Positions 10,876 to 22,740 are shown, numbered from the stretch's first letter. The stretch: DNA of 60,000 nt from Cryptomeria japonica (GCF_030272615.1 NC_081413.1:186182169-186242168); one strand, 5' to 3'. Notes: a model not told the origin generated them from the sequence alone. Numbers and translations: made by a program.

Positions 10876-11979
10876 AGAAGTGATGAAGGTATCTTTTTGG
10901 GATATTCTACAAAGAGAAAAGCCTACTAGTGCTATAATAAGAGACTGAGAAAGATAGTTGAGAGTGCAAATGTGAAGGTGGACGAGAACCTTGTGAAGGA
11001 GATCAGAGCTTATGATGATGGTCAACGTGTTGTTTTAGCTCCTATTCAACCTGAAGAGCCTAAGCAGAATGATTTGTTAGAGACTATTAATCTGGATGTT
11101 GTTGATGTTAGTGATGATGTGCAGGAACCTGAGGATCAGAACAAACAAAAGACTCCAAGGTATGTTAAATTGAATCATTATGAGAATCACATTATTGGTG
11201 ATAAGAGTAAAGGTGTGATGACTAGAAGAAGGTTAGTTGCAGAAGAAGTATGTTTGATTTCTAAAATTGAACCTAAAGATGTTACTGAATACTATAAAGA
11301 TGATAACTGGATAAGAGTCATGGAAGAAGAGTTAGATCAAATTGAAAAGAATAACACTTGGGAACTTGTGCCTAGACCTAAGGATAAAAATGTTATTGGT
11401 ACTAAATGGGTTCTTAGGAACAACTTGAATGAAGTCGGTGAAGTAGTCAGAAATAAAACTAGATTGGTATGCAAAGGATATTCATAGCAAGAAGGGATTG
11501 ATTATGAAGAAACTTTTGCTATGGTTACCATAATTGAAGTTGTTAGACTGTTACTTGTTTATGTTGCTTATAAATATTTCAAGGTATATCAGATGGATGT
11601 CAAATCTGCATTTTTGAATGGTGATCTAGAGGAAGAAGTTTACATTGAGGAACCTGATGGATTTTCACTATCAAATGATAGAGACATGGTATGTAAGTTG
11701 AAGAAAGAACTTTATGGATTGAAACAAGCTCCTAGAGCCTGGTATGCTAGATTAGACAAATACTTATTGAAATTGGGATTTACTAAAGGTGTTGTTGATA
11801 GTAATATATACTTTAAGATTGAAAATGATAACATTATGATTGTTGAAGTCTTTGTTGATGACATTATCTTTGGTGGTGATTATGATATGAGTATGAAGTT
11901 TGTCGGTGATATGCAAAAAGAATTTGAGATGTCTATGATTGGTGAGATGAAATTTTTCTTAGGTTTACAAATTGCATAG
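10873..11979 (+). pseudogene. pol: Copia integrase C-terminus and reverse transcriptase
   Basis: It resumes as ARSDEGIFLGYS, the conserved Copia segment after the integrase core, followed by a variable linker. RT starts near 11290 with WIRVMEEELDQIEKNNTWEL and NVIGTKWVLRNNL, then VYQMDVKSAFLNGDLEEEVY (first catalytic Asp), LYGLKQAPRAWY and the active site EVFVDDIIFGG. The Asp-Asp pair is intact, with Phe in place of the usual Tyr. In-frame stops are near 10927, at 11485-11487 (a Gln codon CAG changed to TAG by context) and at 11977-11979. All parts share one frame. Confidence 0.92.
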
Positions 11980-12735
11980 ATAGGAAAAGGTATCTTTATA
12001 TCTCAAACTAAGTATGTGAAGGAACTATTGAAGAAGTTTGGACTAGATGATTCCAAACCGATTGGAACTCCTATGGTGACTGGTTGTAAATTTTCCAAAA
12101 ATGATGAATCCCTAAAAGCTAATCAGAGTTTGTATAGATCTATGGTTGGTGGACTGCTATATCTTAATCAGACTAGGGTTGACATTATGCATGCTATGTG
12201 TATGGTTGCTAGATATCAAGTTGATCCAAAGGAGAGTCATGTCACTACTATTAAGAAGATATTCAGATATCTAAAGGGGACTGTGGATTGTGGTTTATGG
12301 TATCCAAAGAATGATGATCTCATGTTGTGTGCCTACACTGATGCAGATTGGGTTGGTGATGTTGATGATCAGAAGAGTACTACCGATGGAGCATTATTTT
12401 TGGGCAAGAAGTTGGTTTCTTAGGAAAGTAAGAAACAAGATTCAGTATCCTTATCTACTGTTGAAGTTGAGTACATTGTTGCTACTAGTAATTGCACTCA
12501 AATAGTTTGGATGAAGCAAATGTTGAAAGATATCAGAGTTATTCATGATGAGCCTACTACCATTTACTATGATAATTCCAGCACTATAAAAATGTCAAAT
12601 AATCTGGTGCAAAATTCAAAGACTAAGCATATATCAATCAAATAGAATTACTTGAGAGAGCAAGTCAGTGAAGAGAAGGTCAAGTTGGAATATGTATCTA
12701 CAAAGGAACAAATTGCTGATATTTTTCACTAAGCG
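11980..12735 (+). pseudogene. pol: Copia RNase H
   Basis: It continues in the RT frame. The connection region KELLKKFGLDDSKPIGTPM is followed by RNase H with CAYTDADWVGD (Asp), VEVEYIVATS (Glu) and IYYDNSSTIKMS (Asp), then KHISIK. Stops lie at 12421-12423 and near 12643 and 12730. The usual SKRRSTSGY segment is altered to QKSTTDGALF. This is the end of the polyprotein. Confidence 0.9.
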
Positions 12736-13129
12736 TTTACCTGCAGATACATTTATTTACTTGAGAGACAAGCTAGGAGTATCTACCCCTCCTGATGAGA
12801 ACTAGATGCATTGAGTTGCATTGATCTGGTGGATTTTAGAGCATTATTCTTTTATCTAGATTGGTGTGTTGGTATTGCTCCTCTGCTCGAGTAGTATGTT
12901 GATTTGGTTGTGTATCCCAAGGGGAGAGAGATTCATGTTTCTATTTTGGGAGAGAGTTTGGTTTTCTATTTTGGAGATCTTTGGTATTGTTGTCAAAGGG
13001 GGAGAGAGATCATGTGACATAGTGTATTATCTACCTTGATCTTAGGAGGAGTTTAATGGTGATATCTTCTTTCTTTGCATTGACTGTTTTTCACATTCAT
13101 ATGTTGCCATCAATGCCAAAGAGGGAGAT
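12736..13129 (+). other. Copia 3' untranslated region with polypurine tract
   Basis: No ORF. It contains several purine-rich blocks, including GGGGGAGAGAGAT near 13000-13012, and ends with AAAGAGGGAGAT at 13118-13129 immediately before the 3' LTR, the primer for plus-strand DNA synthesis. GTTGCCATCAATGCCAAA (13103-13120) is identical to 16800-16817 in the outer element. Confidence 0.75.
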
Positions 13130-14373
13130 TGTTGGATTGTTGGGGAAATTGTTGGATTTGGTTGATCATTGCTACTGCTAGGATATGTTATTGTCTTTTA
13201 TGTGATCATATTCCTGTGGTTTATTCCGGTGAGTTTGGTAAGATCTTCTGATTCATTTTTGTAGTTTGGTTATGTTGATCACTATTTTGCAGAATCTAGT
13301 ATTTCCTCTAGTATATTCCGATGTGATCAAATCTTGAGTTGAGGTTTTAAGATATTCTTTGGGATGATCTTGTGTATCTTCATTTCAAATGGTTTATTAT
13401 TTGGTGACTCGCAAGTTATCTTTCTTTATGGCAGTTGTTGATTGGTTGCGTTCTTGAGCTTTATGATGTTGATCGATGAAGATTTGATAAGTGGTGCTGG
13501 TGCAGCTGTTGGTGATGATTCTAAGGTTCTTGTTGGTGTTTCATAATCATGTCCTATTTGTTTTGGCAATCTATATTGATCATTGTGTGAGTTTTTGGTA
13601 GTTTTTGTCAACTAGTATTGATTTTCGTGTTATGCAATATTTTTGATGGTGAAGCGTGTTGCGGTTGATCTTGGCATGATTTCTGGTAGATGTAATCATT
13701 TGGGAATTTGAATTAGGTCCATGCTATGTAATGTAAATCATTATATTGTTCTGGTGCTTAATCTTTGTATCGTGTAATGTATTTTTTGTAGTTGTGAGTT
13801 GAGGGTTGAGGGTTTAACTGACCTTGTTATCAAGGTTGATGAATTGTATATATAGGTGAGTTATTCACTTAGTTATGGTACTGGTATTGTGTCTGCATTA
13901 TCAGAGAAAGGTGAATATGAAAACAAGAGATTTATCATTTAGTGAAGTGTTGAGGTGAGATTGGTGTTGTAGAGAAGACAACTCTACTTAACTGGAACTA
14001 TCATCAGGCATTTGTAGATGTTATCATTGCAATTCATTTCTTCTGGATTGTAGTACGAATCATATTGTAAGTTAGTGAGACTTCCCTGAGGGTTGTAGCC
14101 TTCCGAGAAAATATCTTTTGAGCAGTGAGCCTGAATTCATGTGCATTCCCCATTATAATATTTTCACATACTACTGCAGAGTATCATCTTACTCTGGGTA
14201 GGTTCCCACCGTGGTTTTTCCACATCAAAATCTTGGTGTTTTGTGTTGTGTTGTTAATTTTCTTATTTGTTTATTGTTGCAGTTTATCATTTTTGTTTTG
14301 GAGTTTAATTTTCAAATCCGGTGAAGATGGATTCACCCCCCCTCTCAGTCTTCCCTCTTGATTTCTGCTAACA
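13130..14373 (+). repeat. Copia 3' LTR
   Basis: It starts TGTTGGATTG, ends TTTCTGCTAACA and is followed by TGATG. It matches 1095-2356 along its length with scattered substitutions and short indels. The TATA-like TATATATAGG is kept at 13847-13856. Confidence 0.93.
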
Positions 14374-14378
14374 TGATG
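14374..14378. repeat. Target-site duplication TGATG, right copy
   Basis: Exact copy of 1090-1094. Joining 1-1094 directly to 14379 restores the cargo frame as GYEVDAQTLEVYAQHLL. Confidence 0.9.
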
Positions 14379-16585
14379 CACAAACACTTGAGGTCTATGC
14401 TCAACATCTTCTGACCAAATCGGTGGATCCAAATGAACCAAGATTTGGCACCTTCAAGGAGAGAGATACGGAGTTACACAAAGAGTTCACCCAACCAACA
14501 AGAAAAAGAAAAGTATCCAAAATGGCTGAAGAAGTGGTTGTGTGGATGGGATTCACTAAAGAGGTAGTCAAGCAAGTGAGGGAAAAAGTGGCACAAATGG
14601 AAGAATCAAAGAATCTTAAGGTTGAACCGGTCCCTTCCAAGGAAAATTCTAATGAGACCAAGTCGTCCCCTAGTCTGGTGAAGCCTTCTACAGGTCAAAT
14701 CTCATCTTGAAAAGGAGTTTTGAAGCAGAAGGAGAAACCAAAGAGAACCTATCTAGTTGTATCCCTTGTTGCTTCTAAGACCAAATCAGATGAGGAAGCA
14801 GAGAAAGCAAAGAAGAAAGTTGAATTTGTCAGAGTAATCAGGAAACCTTAGTCCGGTGGTGAGCAAAGAAAGAAGCCAAAATCAAAACCCTCTCTAACCG
14901 GCAAGCCTAAGAGAGGAAGAAGGCTAAGAAAAAAGTTTGATAAGGACTATGAATCTGGCAACATAGAGGGTAAATATACCTTTATTCCTTTGTTAACTGT
15001 AAAAGAACTAACTGATGAAATTGTTAAGGATGGCAATCTTAAGAATATCAGTATATATTATGATGATTTTGATGAAAATGAGCAAAGGGAAGTTGAGGAA
15101 GTTATTGTGTTTCATCTGCATAACTCCATCAAGTCATTAATTGAGCTAGAATGCAGTATTCCTAAAGATTTGTATGATATTCTTGATTCTAGGAGGCTAA
15201 CAACAAGCAGATTAGATAAAGAAATGAAAGAGAGAGAATTGATAAACATAAGTGCTTGCATATCTCAAGAAGAGGTTGATAGATTTATGGAGCTAGCCAA
15301 CCAGAAGGAATTCAGAAGCAAAAACAAGGTAAACAGGCTTATGGTCGGCAGGGTTGAAGAAGTGAGAAAATAAACTGAAGAGATATGGAGAAAGTTTCTA
15401 AATAACAATTGAATGCCAATCAATCAAGATGAATTTGAGAAGGATGACACCTCTCATTTGACAGTTCAGGCCCATTCAACTCTGGACATTGTAGATAGTC
15501 AAAATCCTCTCGACACAGTGGAGATGAAAGGTGAAGAGGCTCAAGATACCCTTAAGGATGTTACAGCACCAAGCAGCGACATTGGTGCATAAGTAAAGGA
15601 TAAAGAAGAAGTTCTTACTGAGCAGCAATTAGTTGTGGGGAAAGATGAGGTAGAGAACGATAAGGCACAAAAAGGTAGAGCAGATAACTATCAATGTCTT
15701 AGTGGTCATGGCAATTGACACTCCTAAGGACAAAGGGAAAATAATTCTTTCATAGATCTCTATTAATTTTGATAAACCTATTGATATAGAACAGATGTCC
15801 TTGACAGAAAGGCTAATGGTAGTTGCAGCAGTCTAGGCTCAAGCTAGTCAGAACTTAGTAAATTCAGAGAGTGAAGACAAAAGGCTTATTCAGATTTCTA
15901 TTGATGTTTTGCATAAGGTGGTACCGGACTTTCAGCTAGATCTGAATGCTAACCCCTCGGGTAAATTATTTCAGTTGATTAATAATGTAAATACCAATTT
16001 TGAATCATTGGAGAAGTCTACTACTAAGCGTGTAGTAGATAGATTTAAGGAGGTTCATATGCAGACATTCCAGAAGATGATATAGGAAGACAGAGTGAGA
16101 TTAAACAAGGGTCTGCAAACAATCTTTGAGGCATTGTCTGAAGGTGGTAAGATATATAAGTATTGTCTTATTTTGCCCAGATTCATAGTTGATATAGACA
16201 AGCAGATTGGTATTCATTAGGGTAAGCTAGCTAGAATTTCATAGTCATTTGACTCAAATGTAACCCTAATTAGTAGCATAGAAGGGCAAGTAATGGCTCT
16301 AAATGATCAAATCTTGAGCCTTAATGCAAATAAAGACATAATTTTTAGGATATTTGGTGAACTCTAGAACTTGATTTCCCCTCGAATGGACACCATGATG
16401 AGTAATAAAATAGATTGTATGAAGGCTATGGCACAACCTGTTCCAACTGAATTGAAGGATGTGGAGATTCATGCCTATGTTTTCAGTGCATTCATCACAG
16501 TTTTGGACAACTTGAAGAATGGGTGGGATGCTCACCTAGGATTTTTGAAGACCATTTTTGCTAACATCTTCAAGTATGTATAAAG
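14379..16585 (+). pseudogene. Cargo ORF of the outer element, C-terminal part
   Basis: This continues the frame broken at 1094. It reads DPNEPRFGTFKERDTELHKE, then Lys/Glu-rich sequence with basic patches (TRKRKVSKM, KPKRGRRLRKK) that could be nuclear localisation signals, then an acidic stretch, then helical sequence with coiled-coil character (NNVNTNFESLEKSTTKRVVD, IEGQVMALNDQILSLNANKD). The same frame holds from 14379 to about 15680 with stops at 14708-14710, near 14848, at 15371-15373 and near 15410 and 15590. A shift follows near 15690, with more stops before 16585. Layout and composition resemble the cargo ORFs at 5713-9896 and 27210-28791. Function unknown; no enzyme motif seen. Confidence 0.55.
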
Positions 16586-16826
16586 TATATGGATATCCCT
16601 GTATATAAGTTTTGGATAGCACCCCTACTTTGGCATTACTATCAAAGTGGAAGAGTAGAGTGAAAAATGTACCGAAGGAGGCAAGTTTTTGGGCTGATAG
16701 GTTGATACAGGTTTTTATTTTATTTTTTGGTCTAAGGGGGAGCCTTAGAAATTTTGATCTGGTGTACAAGTCTCAACACTTAGTCATTTTTTCATGAGTG
16801 TTGCCATCAATGCCAAACGGGGAGAT
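16586..16826 (+). other. 3' untranslated region and polypurine tract of the outer element
   Basis: No ORF of substance. AAACGGGGAGAT at 16815-16826 directly precedes the LTR. GTTGCCATCAATGCCAAA at 16800-16817 is shared exactly with the Copia element (13103-13120). Confidence 0.7.
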
Positions 16827-17980
16827 TGTTGGCAATTGATGTTACTACTTATCAAGTTGCCATTAGTTTTATGTCAAAGTTATTCTATATACTCTAGTCG
16901 GTTACTACTAACAAAATATTCAGTCGGTATGAACAGTCCAGTTAGTTACAAAAGAAAGTACTCTCAAAATGTAGTATACACCGAGTTGTCTACCTAGTAT
17001 CATCTCATGTCTATCAAGTAGCAAAGATGACACACCGATTTGATATACACCGAGTGAAACGTGTTACCAGATTCATTGAACCTGGACATACATATGAAAA
17101 CATGTTACAAGATCGAGGAGCATCTAACCATTATCACATTGGAAATTGCACTTAAAGATTGTGTATGATTTTGATATTATCTAACCAATGAAATAATTTG
17201 CATGGTTATTCATTCAATAAAACATGTTTGTAAGATCAAAGCAATGAATGGATCACCGTCATAAGAGAACTATTTATACAGCATGAGTTAAGAATTAAAC
17301 AAGTGTGTGCATGAGTGTAAGAAGACTGTTACAGAGACATAGAGGTCACCAAGAAGGATTTCAGTGAACAGTCAAAGAACAGAGTAAACAGAAGGGTTTA
17401 CCAAGTTACTATATGGGTTATCAAGGTATGCTATAAGCAAGGTAATCTTATTCTAAGCACATAGAATCTACTATAAAATTCCAGATGTAAAGTTGCAGAT
17501 ATTTGTAATAATTTTATTGTAATGTTTTGAAGTTGTAAGAGAAACCTTTAATAGGGTAAAAGACTCTAATCAAGTCTATAAATTGTAAAGCCTCTAACTA
17601 GGTGCAGCATTTTAGATGAAGTGTTGTAAAATCCTTTAGCAAGGTAGATCTAACAGATCTTGTTACTCCTAATAGGGTAAGCTATCAGAAATAGCTAAAC
17701 ATGTAGCTCTAATCGAGCACTCTTTATTATTGCAGTAGTAAAGTTGTGGGTGCCATCCCCACCACAGTTTTTCTCTCTAACCAAGAGTTTTTGCGTAACC
17801 AAAATATATGTGTTATGGAGTGAATCATGTATGATTGTTATCTATTTGTTTTAGCTTTATATTATGTTACTGCACTATTCGGTTTATGCATAACAGTAAA
17901 GTTATTATTGAAGAAAAGTTTTGGAGTACTGATTCACCCCTCCCCTCTCAGTACATTAGCTTTCCATATTGGGCCTAACA
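16827..17980 (+). repeat. 3' LTR of the outer element
   Basis: It begins TGTTGGCAATTGATG right after the polypurine tract and ends GGGCCTAACA. The C-rich block CACCCCTCCCCTCTCAG near the end is the same terminal signature as in the Copia LTRs at 14330-14373 and the solo LTR at 7707. The rest of the sequence is unlike both, so it is a separate family. A possible TATA element CTATTTATACAG lies near 17270. Its partner is outside the window; a duplication ATTGA (17981-17985) is expected at the left end. Confidence 0.82.
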
Positions 17981-17985
17981 ATTGA

Positions 17986-18915
17986 CACTCATCTTGTGGA
18001 TATTGATGCTTAATTAATAGTCTAGGGTTGTCATTGATGGAAACTCTCTTTGGAAATCCTATGCAGTAATCACGGATTTTGATATCTAAAAGTTATTGTG
18101 ATCCAATGACAGTCTATAGGTATTTCAGGTTAAGCAGTGCAGTTTTGGTCTTAAAGCTTTCCCATGATTGAAATGGTGAGATTCATGTATGGGGCAATAG
18201 GGCCAACTTTTGGAAGTCATTTTGACATCATTTGATGGATCCGCATATGTTTTGATGATCCGGATCAAGCCATCTCATGATTACATGTTACACTATAGGC
18301 CGACTTGATAATTGTTTATTTTATGATTGCAGATATATTAGACCAGTGTAGAAGATCTTTTTGGTGTGTCGTATGATGTGATATGAGAGAATTGTGATTG
18401 AGAAATCCTTTTGGCACATTTTCACATAAGCATTATTGATCCAGTAGCTGACTAAGATAGAAAATGGAGCAGAGTAGTAGAGGTGGTATAGTTAGACTTT
18501 ATGCACTTAACTGGAACTCATCCAGGCATTGGTTGATGCTATTTTGGATTTCAAAAATTGCAATTCATCATTTTAAATGATTTGTAAGGCAATGAGCCTT
18601 CTGGATTATTATATACAGAGTTGTAAGCTCTAGGAAGTGTGTCTAAATGCTAGTGCATTCCCCTTTTCTAATATTGTTTTTCTACTGGCCGTAGTAGAAT
18701 AATATTGTGGGTTCAAATCTCATCGTGGTTCTTCCCATTTGGGTTTCCACGTAAAAATCCCAATGTTATGATTTTCTGGTTAATTATCTTGTGTTTTTGC
18801 ATTTTACTTTCTTGCATATGCTTCTAGTGGTTTGAGAATAAGTCATAAAATTTGTTTGTCGGTAGATCACTAATTTACCCACCCCTTTCAGTGATCCTTG
18901 ATTCCAATAGAGATG
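17986..18915 (+). repeat. Decayed Copia-type LTR relic
   Basis: This stretch has no ORF but keeps the order of landmarks of the Copia LTRs here: CTGGAACTCATCCAGGCATT, then CTAAATGCTAGTGCATTCCC, then a GTGGTTCTTCCC block, then a C-rich CCCACCCCTTTCAG end near 18880-18892. Ends and target duplication are not recognisable. Probably a truncated or solo LTR. Confidence 0.5.
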
Positions 18916-20468
18916 TCTCCCGCTATCCCGCACAAACTGAAGCCGAAGTAAAATGAGTTCATGGGGAAACAAGAGATGATGTAAGGGATGGCCCCCCACT
19001 ATCTCACATCATTCAAGATGGATGGGCAATGGTCGCATAGGATAAGACAACAACGAGTGAAGGATCATGCGGCCTGTAGAAGGATGAAAAAAGCATCTCA
19101 TAGGGTAAGTTAAGATAAAAAGATAATGCATCCCACGATCCCCAGAGACAGAGTTTAAGGTCATTGTGACCACTAGAGATGTTTCAGTCGACATGTCAGC
19201 AGCTCGATAGATACAGAGATCCACATGGTGGTCAACCAAGTTTGACCAAATGACAAGGATGATGATTAAGAAGACATTTGATGTCGCAGATGTCTATCGA
19301 TAAACTTGATGGTCCACATGGACGTTGACTAGATGATGACTGGATGTTGACCAGGCTTGACCAAGTGAATTGGAAGTTGAAGGAGATGATTTTAGCCACA
19401 CAAATGCATGTCGATAGGCAAAATGATCTACGTGTTGATTGATCAAGCTTTACCAGAGCTTTTGGATGTAAAAAATGAAGACATGTGGCTCGCAAGTGGT
19501 CAAGAATGAAATCTGATATATAGAAGTCGATGCTTGCAAAGATTTTAAAAATTTTATTGTCAATCTCCCCATGGCAAGTCGACAAAGGATGAAGAATGCA
19601 TTAATGGCAACTGCATTGCGAGTTGTTTGTGTGGCTCGAGGAAGGTTTCCAGATTGCTTTTGGTAGAGGAAGATTACTAAAATTAGTAATCCAAGTACAG
19701 AGAATGATCTGAAGACAGATAGGATGCATTTAATTCAGGCAGTCGATTTGAGAATAGATTGAAGACAGAGAATAAAATCACCTACAGCAGAGATCTCCAA
19801 TATAGCTGACTTGAATAAAATATTAAAATCTTGCATTGGAGAAATGTGAGTGGTGTACAGAGATGAATGAATTGAGTAGTAGGTGTGATGAGATTTGACA
19901 TTGGTAGGTGTGGCTGTTGAGACAGATATATAGGTGGAAGTAAAAAATATCTCAATGTGTAGAGTGTCAAGAAATGTAGAATGGGTAGATAGTGAGTGTG
20001 TTGAGTGGAGAGTTGTGTTGCTAACAAGAGAAATCAAAGCAAGAACAGAGCATTCTAGAGAGTAATGTTGTAGCAGGGAGAAGAAGATAACCAGATAGAG
20101 GGAGGAGAAACTAAGGAAAAACTTCAGCAGGCTAAGAAATTCATTCTCAAGATATGAGAAACTTGTAAGTGTTACAAAACTCATTTTGTAACAAGGCTAT
20201 ATCATTGCATTGTAAACTTGAACAATTATTGTAAATCTTTGAGTGGGTGCTCAGAGCAAGGGTAGGTGCCCCTTTGAGTAGGTGCTCATAAAATCATGGG
20301 TTGGTGCCCTAAATTTTCAGGGGTTGGTGCTCCTTTGGTTGGTTCCCTAAACATTGTAAACTGTTATTTACTGTGAGGCTGGATTGGAGCAGTAGACTCC
20401 AATAGCTATTCTCACCGATGTTTTTCCCACATTGGGTTTTCCTCATATATCTAGTATTGTGGCTTGTC

Positions 20469-20521
<53 letters not shown>

Positions 20522-20618
20522 GTGTGTTCTTAATTAACTTGTAGTAGCAATATTATCACGCATAGTTAAAATTTTGAAATACACTGATTCACCCCCCCCC
20601 CTTCTTAGTGTCCATTTG
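18916..20618 (+). repeat. Second decayed LTR-like relic with U3 repeats
   Basis: No coding sequence. The left half holds degenerate repeats around GTTGACCAGGCTTGACCAAG (near 19344-19363) and GGTCAACCAAGTTTGACCAA (near 19230-19249), with TCCACATGG blocks. The right half has repeated GGTAGGTGCCCC / GGTTGGTGCTCC phrases (20255-20345), a TTTTTCCCACATTGGGTTTTCC element and a poly-C block (20591-20601), as in the end of a Copia-type LTR. Boundaries are uncertain. Confidence 0.45.
20471..20527. repeat. (TG)n microsatellite
   Basis: 57 bases of TG dinucleotides with one interruption (C at 20517). It lies inside the LTR-like relic, between its GTTTTCC block and its poly-C end. Confidence 0.97.
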
Positions 20619-21953
20619 TGTTCTTGAGAAAATGTGGTTAAAAGGATGTAAATTGAATCAAAGGCACGTATTTGAGAAATTGAAGTAAATTGACAAAAAT
20701 AAGATGTTACACATATTAAAAAAATCCATAGACAAATATTTAGAAAGTAGAAGAGGATCAGAAACTACACCTAAAAATTTGGGGGAAAATATCAAGACTG
20801 GGTAGTTGGGTGTCTTGGTCCTATAACTACAAACATAGGAAAATTAGGTCTTTCAAAGAATGGCAAGACAACTTGAGTCCACTGATGTTTATAAAAATGC
20901 TTGGGACTAGGGAAAAATTTGTTCTGGTCCTCTATGAGCACCCTAGTCCCTCTATAGTGTCTTGGTCCTAGGATGTCTCAAGGACTTCTGCAAAAGCCAG
21001 TTCAATTTGTCTCTATCTCCTCTATCCTTTTCTGTCTTCACAAATCCTGAATATGCCACCTACACATCAAAAGAAGGTATATTGTGTTGTGGATAGGGGT
21101 TTTCCTTAGTTAAAACCCTAGTTTTTTAATTAACCCTAACTAAAATAGAAATTAAATTGGAAAACTTTCCTTTTGAGAGCAAGGCTAGATCTAGAATTGA
21201 AATGCTTGAATGTAAATAATTATACCTTCAATAGGTGATGCAATTTTCTTACGATAATTGTTCCATGTTTTTATGTAATAACATGATAAATCAAATAAAA
21301 TCCATCATGAAATTATAATTTAAACATAATGTGAAGATTCTTTGATGTAATGTGTTGCTCCTTGAATCATATTTTCTCTTAAGGAAGAAGAAATGCTCTT
21401 AGATTAATGATAATTCTAGAATAGATGTAATAATGAAAATTAATTGAGAGGGATGTCTTATATAGGGGATTCATAATTAAAATCACCATTAGGATGACTT
21501 AGAATTGTTATATTTTCACACAGAGCAAGATTTGTATTAGAAAGGACTACTAAATTATCCGTCTGAATTTTGGGGGAAAAAGTGTAGGACCAAGGAAAAT
21601 CTATGCTACATGGTCTTATCAACTATTTTTTGAATTTTTAGGGATATGAGATAATGAGGATCTAATGCCAAATCTATCTTGGTGGCTCAAACCATAATGC
21701 ATAGGTATGTGAGAGAGTTGAAATTAGGGTAGGATTATGAATAAATTTGGATAAAATGATAAAGGGCACACCTAGAATTAAGGGCCCAAATCAGAGTGAT
21801 GATTTAATAAAGTGGAATAAAACCCATTCATTAAATATTTATTAATTACAATAAAGGTCCTACAATGCATAGAGGAAAGATAAGTACTAAAATAGGTGCT
21901 AGGAGAGTGTCTAATTGGACACACTAATAAAGGTGTACAATTTACGATGCTAC
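20619..21953 (-). repeat. Gypsy 3' LTR (minus strand)
   Basis: On the minus strand it starts TGTAGCATCGTAAATTGTAC. It matches 35122-36450 throughout; by eye about one base in seven differs, so it is old. A TATA box on the minus strand (CTATATAAGAC, 21457-21466) is kept in both copies. Confidence 0.9.
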
Positions 21954-21970
21954 ATTTATCCCCCACTTTA
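21954..21970 (-). promoter_or_regulatory. Polypurine tract
   Basis: Minus strand AAAGTGGGGGATAAA directly abuts the LTR start TGTAGC. The related element at 40733 has AAAGTAGGGGATAAA in the same place. This fixes the orientation of the element. Confidence 0.8.
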
Positions 21971-22489
21971 ACAAAGTACAATCTTACGATCATACTCTCA
22001 ATAAAGTAGAAATAAAAAATACAAAATTTGAGAGCAAGACAAACTAGGGATAGGATAATGTTGAGGGATGGTCAATCCCCCAAGCATAGGATCCTATCAA
22101 TCCATGCAATTAACCTTCAAGAATCAACAAAAGAAAATAATTTTAGTACTAAAACACAAAGCTCCAAGTCAACTAGTTGAAGAGCCCTTCATAATCAAAA
22201 TATCCCAACTACTAATATCATTTTCTACATGTTATTGGAAGAGAACAAGTGAACTTATAGAAATAACAAGGACGTACACCAATTGAAAGCGCAATAAACC
22301 ATGAAATAACACTAGCAAAGTGTGTTACGCTATGAGTTCATCAGAGAGAAAGAAGGAACATGGATTCTATGGGTCAGCAATCTATTTTATGTTAATTGAT
22401 CCATGTAGGGAGGAATAGTCTAAATAGTCTAGCAAGTTGTGTTATGCTAGTTCCACTCATCTTGCCAAAATGTCATCTAGTTTTAGGAG
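21971..22489. other. Noncoding segment upstream of the polypurine tract
   Basis: No supportable ORF, RNA or repeat; AT-rich 3' untranslated sequence of the minus-strand element. Confidence 0.4.
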
Positions 22490-22740
22490 TAAATCATTGC
22501 GTATAAGACTTGTTGGTCTAGTTTCGAGCATGCAACAACCTATATGAGACATGAAATAAATTAAAATATGCTTGGTTTCAAGCATGAAGCATCTCGTATA
22601 AGACTTGTTGATCTGGTTTTGAGAATGAACATCCCATATGAGACATATAAAAAGGTTGTGTCTCATTTTTGGAATGAATCATCTCATATATGACTTGTTG
22701 GTCTATTTTTTAGAATCAAAACCCCATATAAGACATGCAA
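22490..22740. repeat. Three degenerate tandem units of about 90-95 bp
   Basis: GTATAAGACTTGTTGGTCTA at 22501, GTATAAGACTTGTTGATCTG at 22596 and ATATATGACTTGTTGGTCTA near 22686 begin three units. Each is followed by a GAGCATG/GAGAATG element and a CATATGAGACAT element. Confidence 0.8.

Larger units (their letters stand above)
1095..14373 (+). mobile_element. Ty1/Copia element, complete but decayed, carrying a nested insertion
   Basis: The structure is LTR (1095-2356), primer-binding site, gag, protease, integrase, RT, RNase H, polypurine tract, LTR (13130-14373), flanked by TGATG on both sides. The integrase-before-RT order defines Copia. It is 13279 bp as it stands, or 7086 bp once the element at 4683-10870 and one copy of its duplication are removed, a normal Copia size. 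Long TG...CTAACA LTRs and the plant PBS fit the Tork/Angela-like range, but I cannot fix the lineage by eye. Many in-frame stops make it inactive. Confidence 0.93.
1..17980 (+). mobile_element. Outer non-autonomous Copia-type LTR element, 5' end outside window
   Basis: The 3' LTR is at 16827-17980 and is preceded by a polypurine tract. The internal region holds one large cargo ORF (38-1094, resuming at 14379) and no gag, protease, RT or integrase that I can recognise. The Copia element at 1095-14373 interrupts it; without that insertion the visible part is about 4.7 kb. The block just before the 3' LTR, GTTGCCATCAATGCCAAA, is identical to the one in the interrupting Copia element, so replication by Copia machinery in trans is likely (inference). 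The 5' LTR and primer-binding site must lie left of position 1. Confidence 0.75.

Noticed and set aside
19735-20184. A 149-codon minus-strand open frame rich in Ser, Thr, His and Leu
   Set aside because: It sits inside an LTR-like relic, has no motif, and the composition reflects the AG-rich complementary strand.
22490-22740. A CRISPR-like array
   Set aside because: There are three degenerate units without uniform spacers or cas genes, in a plant retrotransposon.
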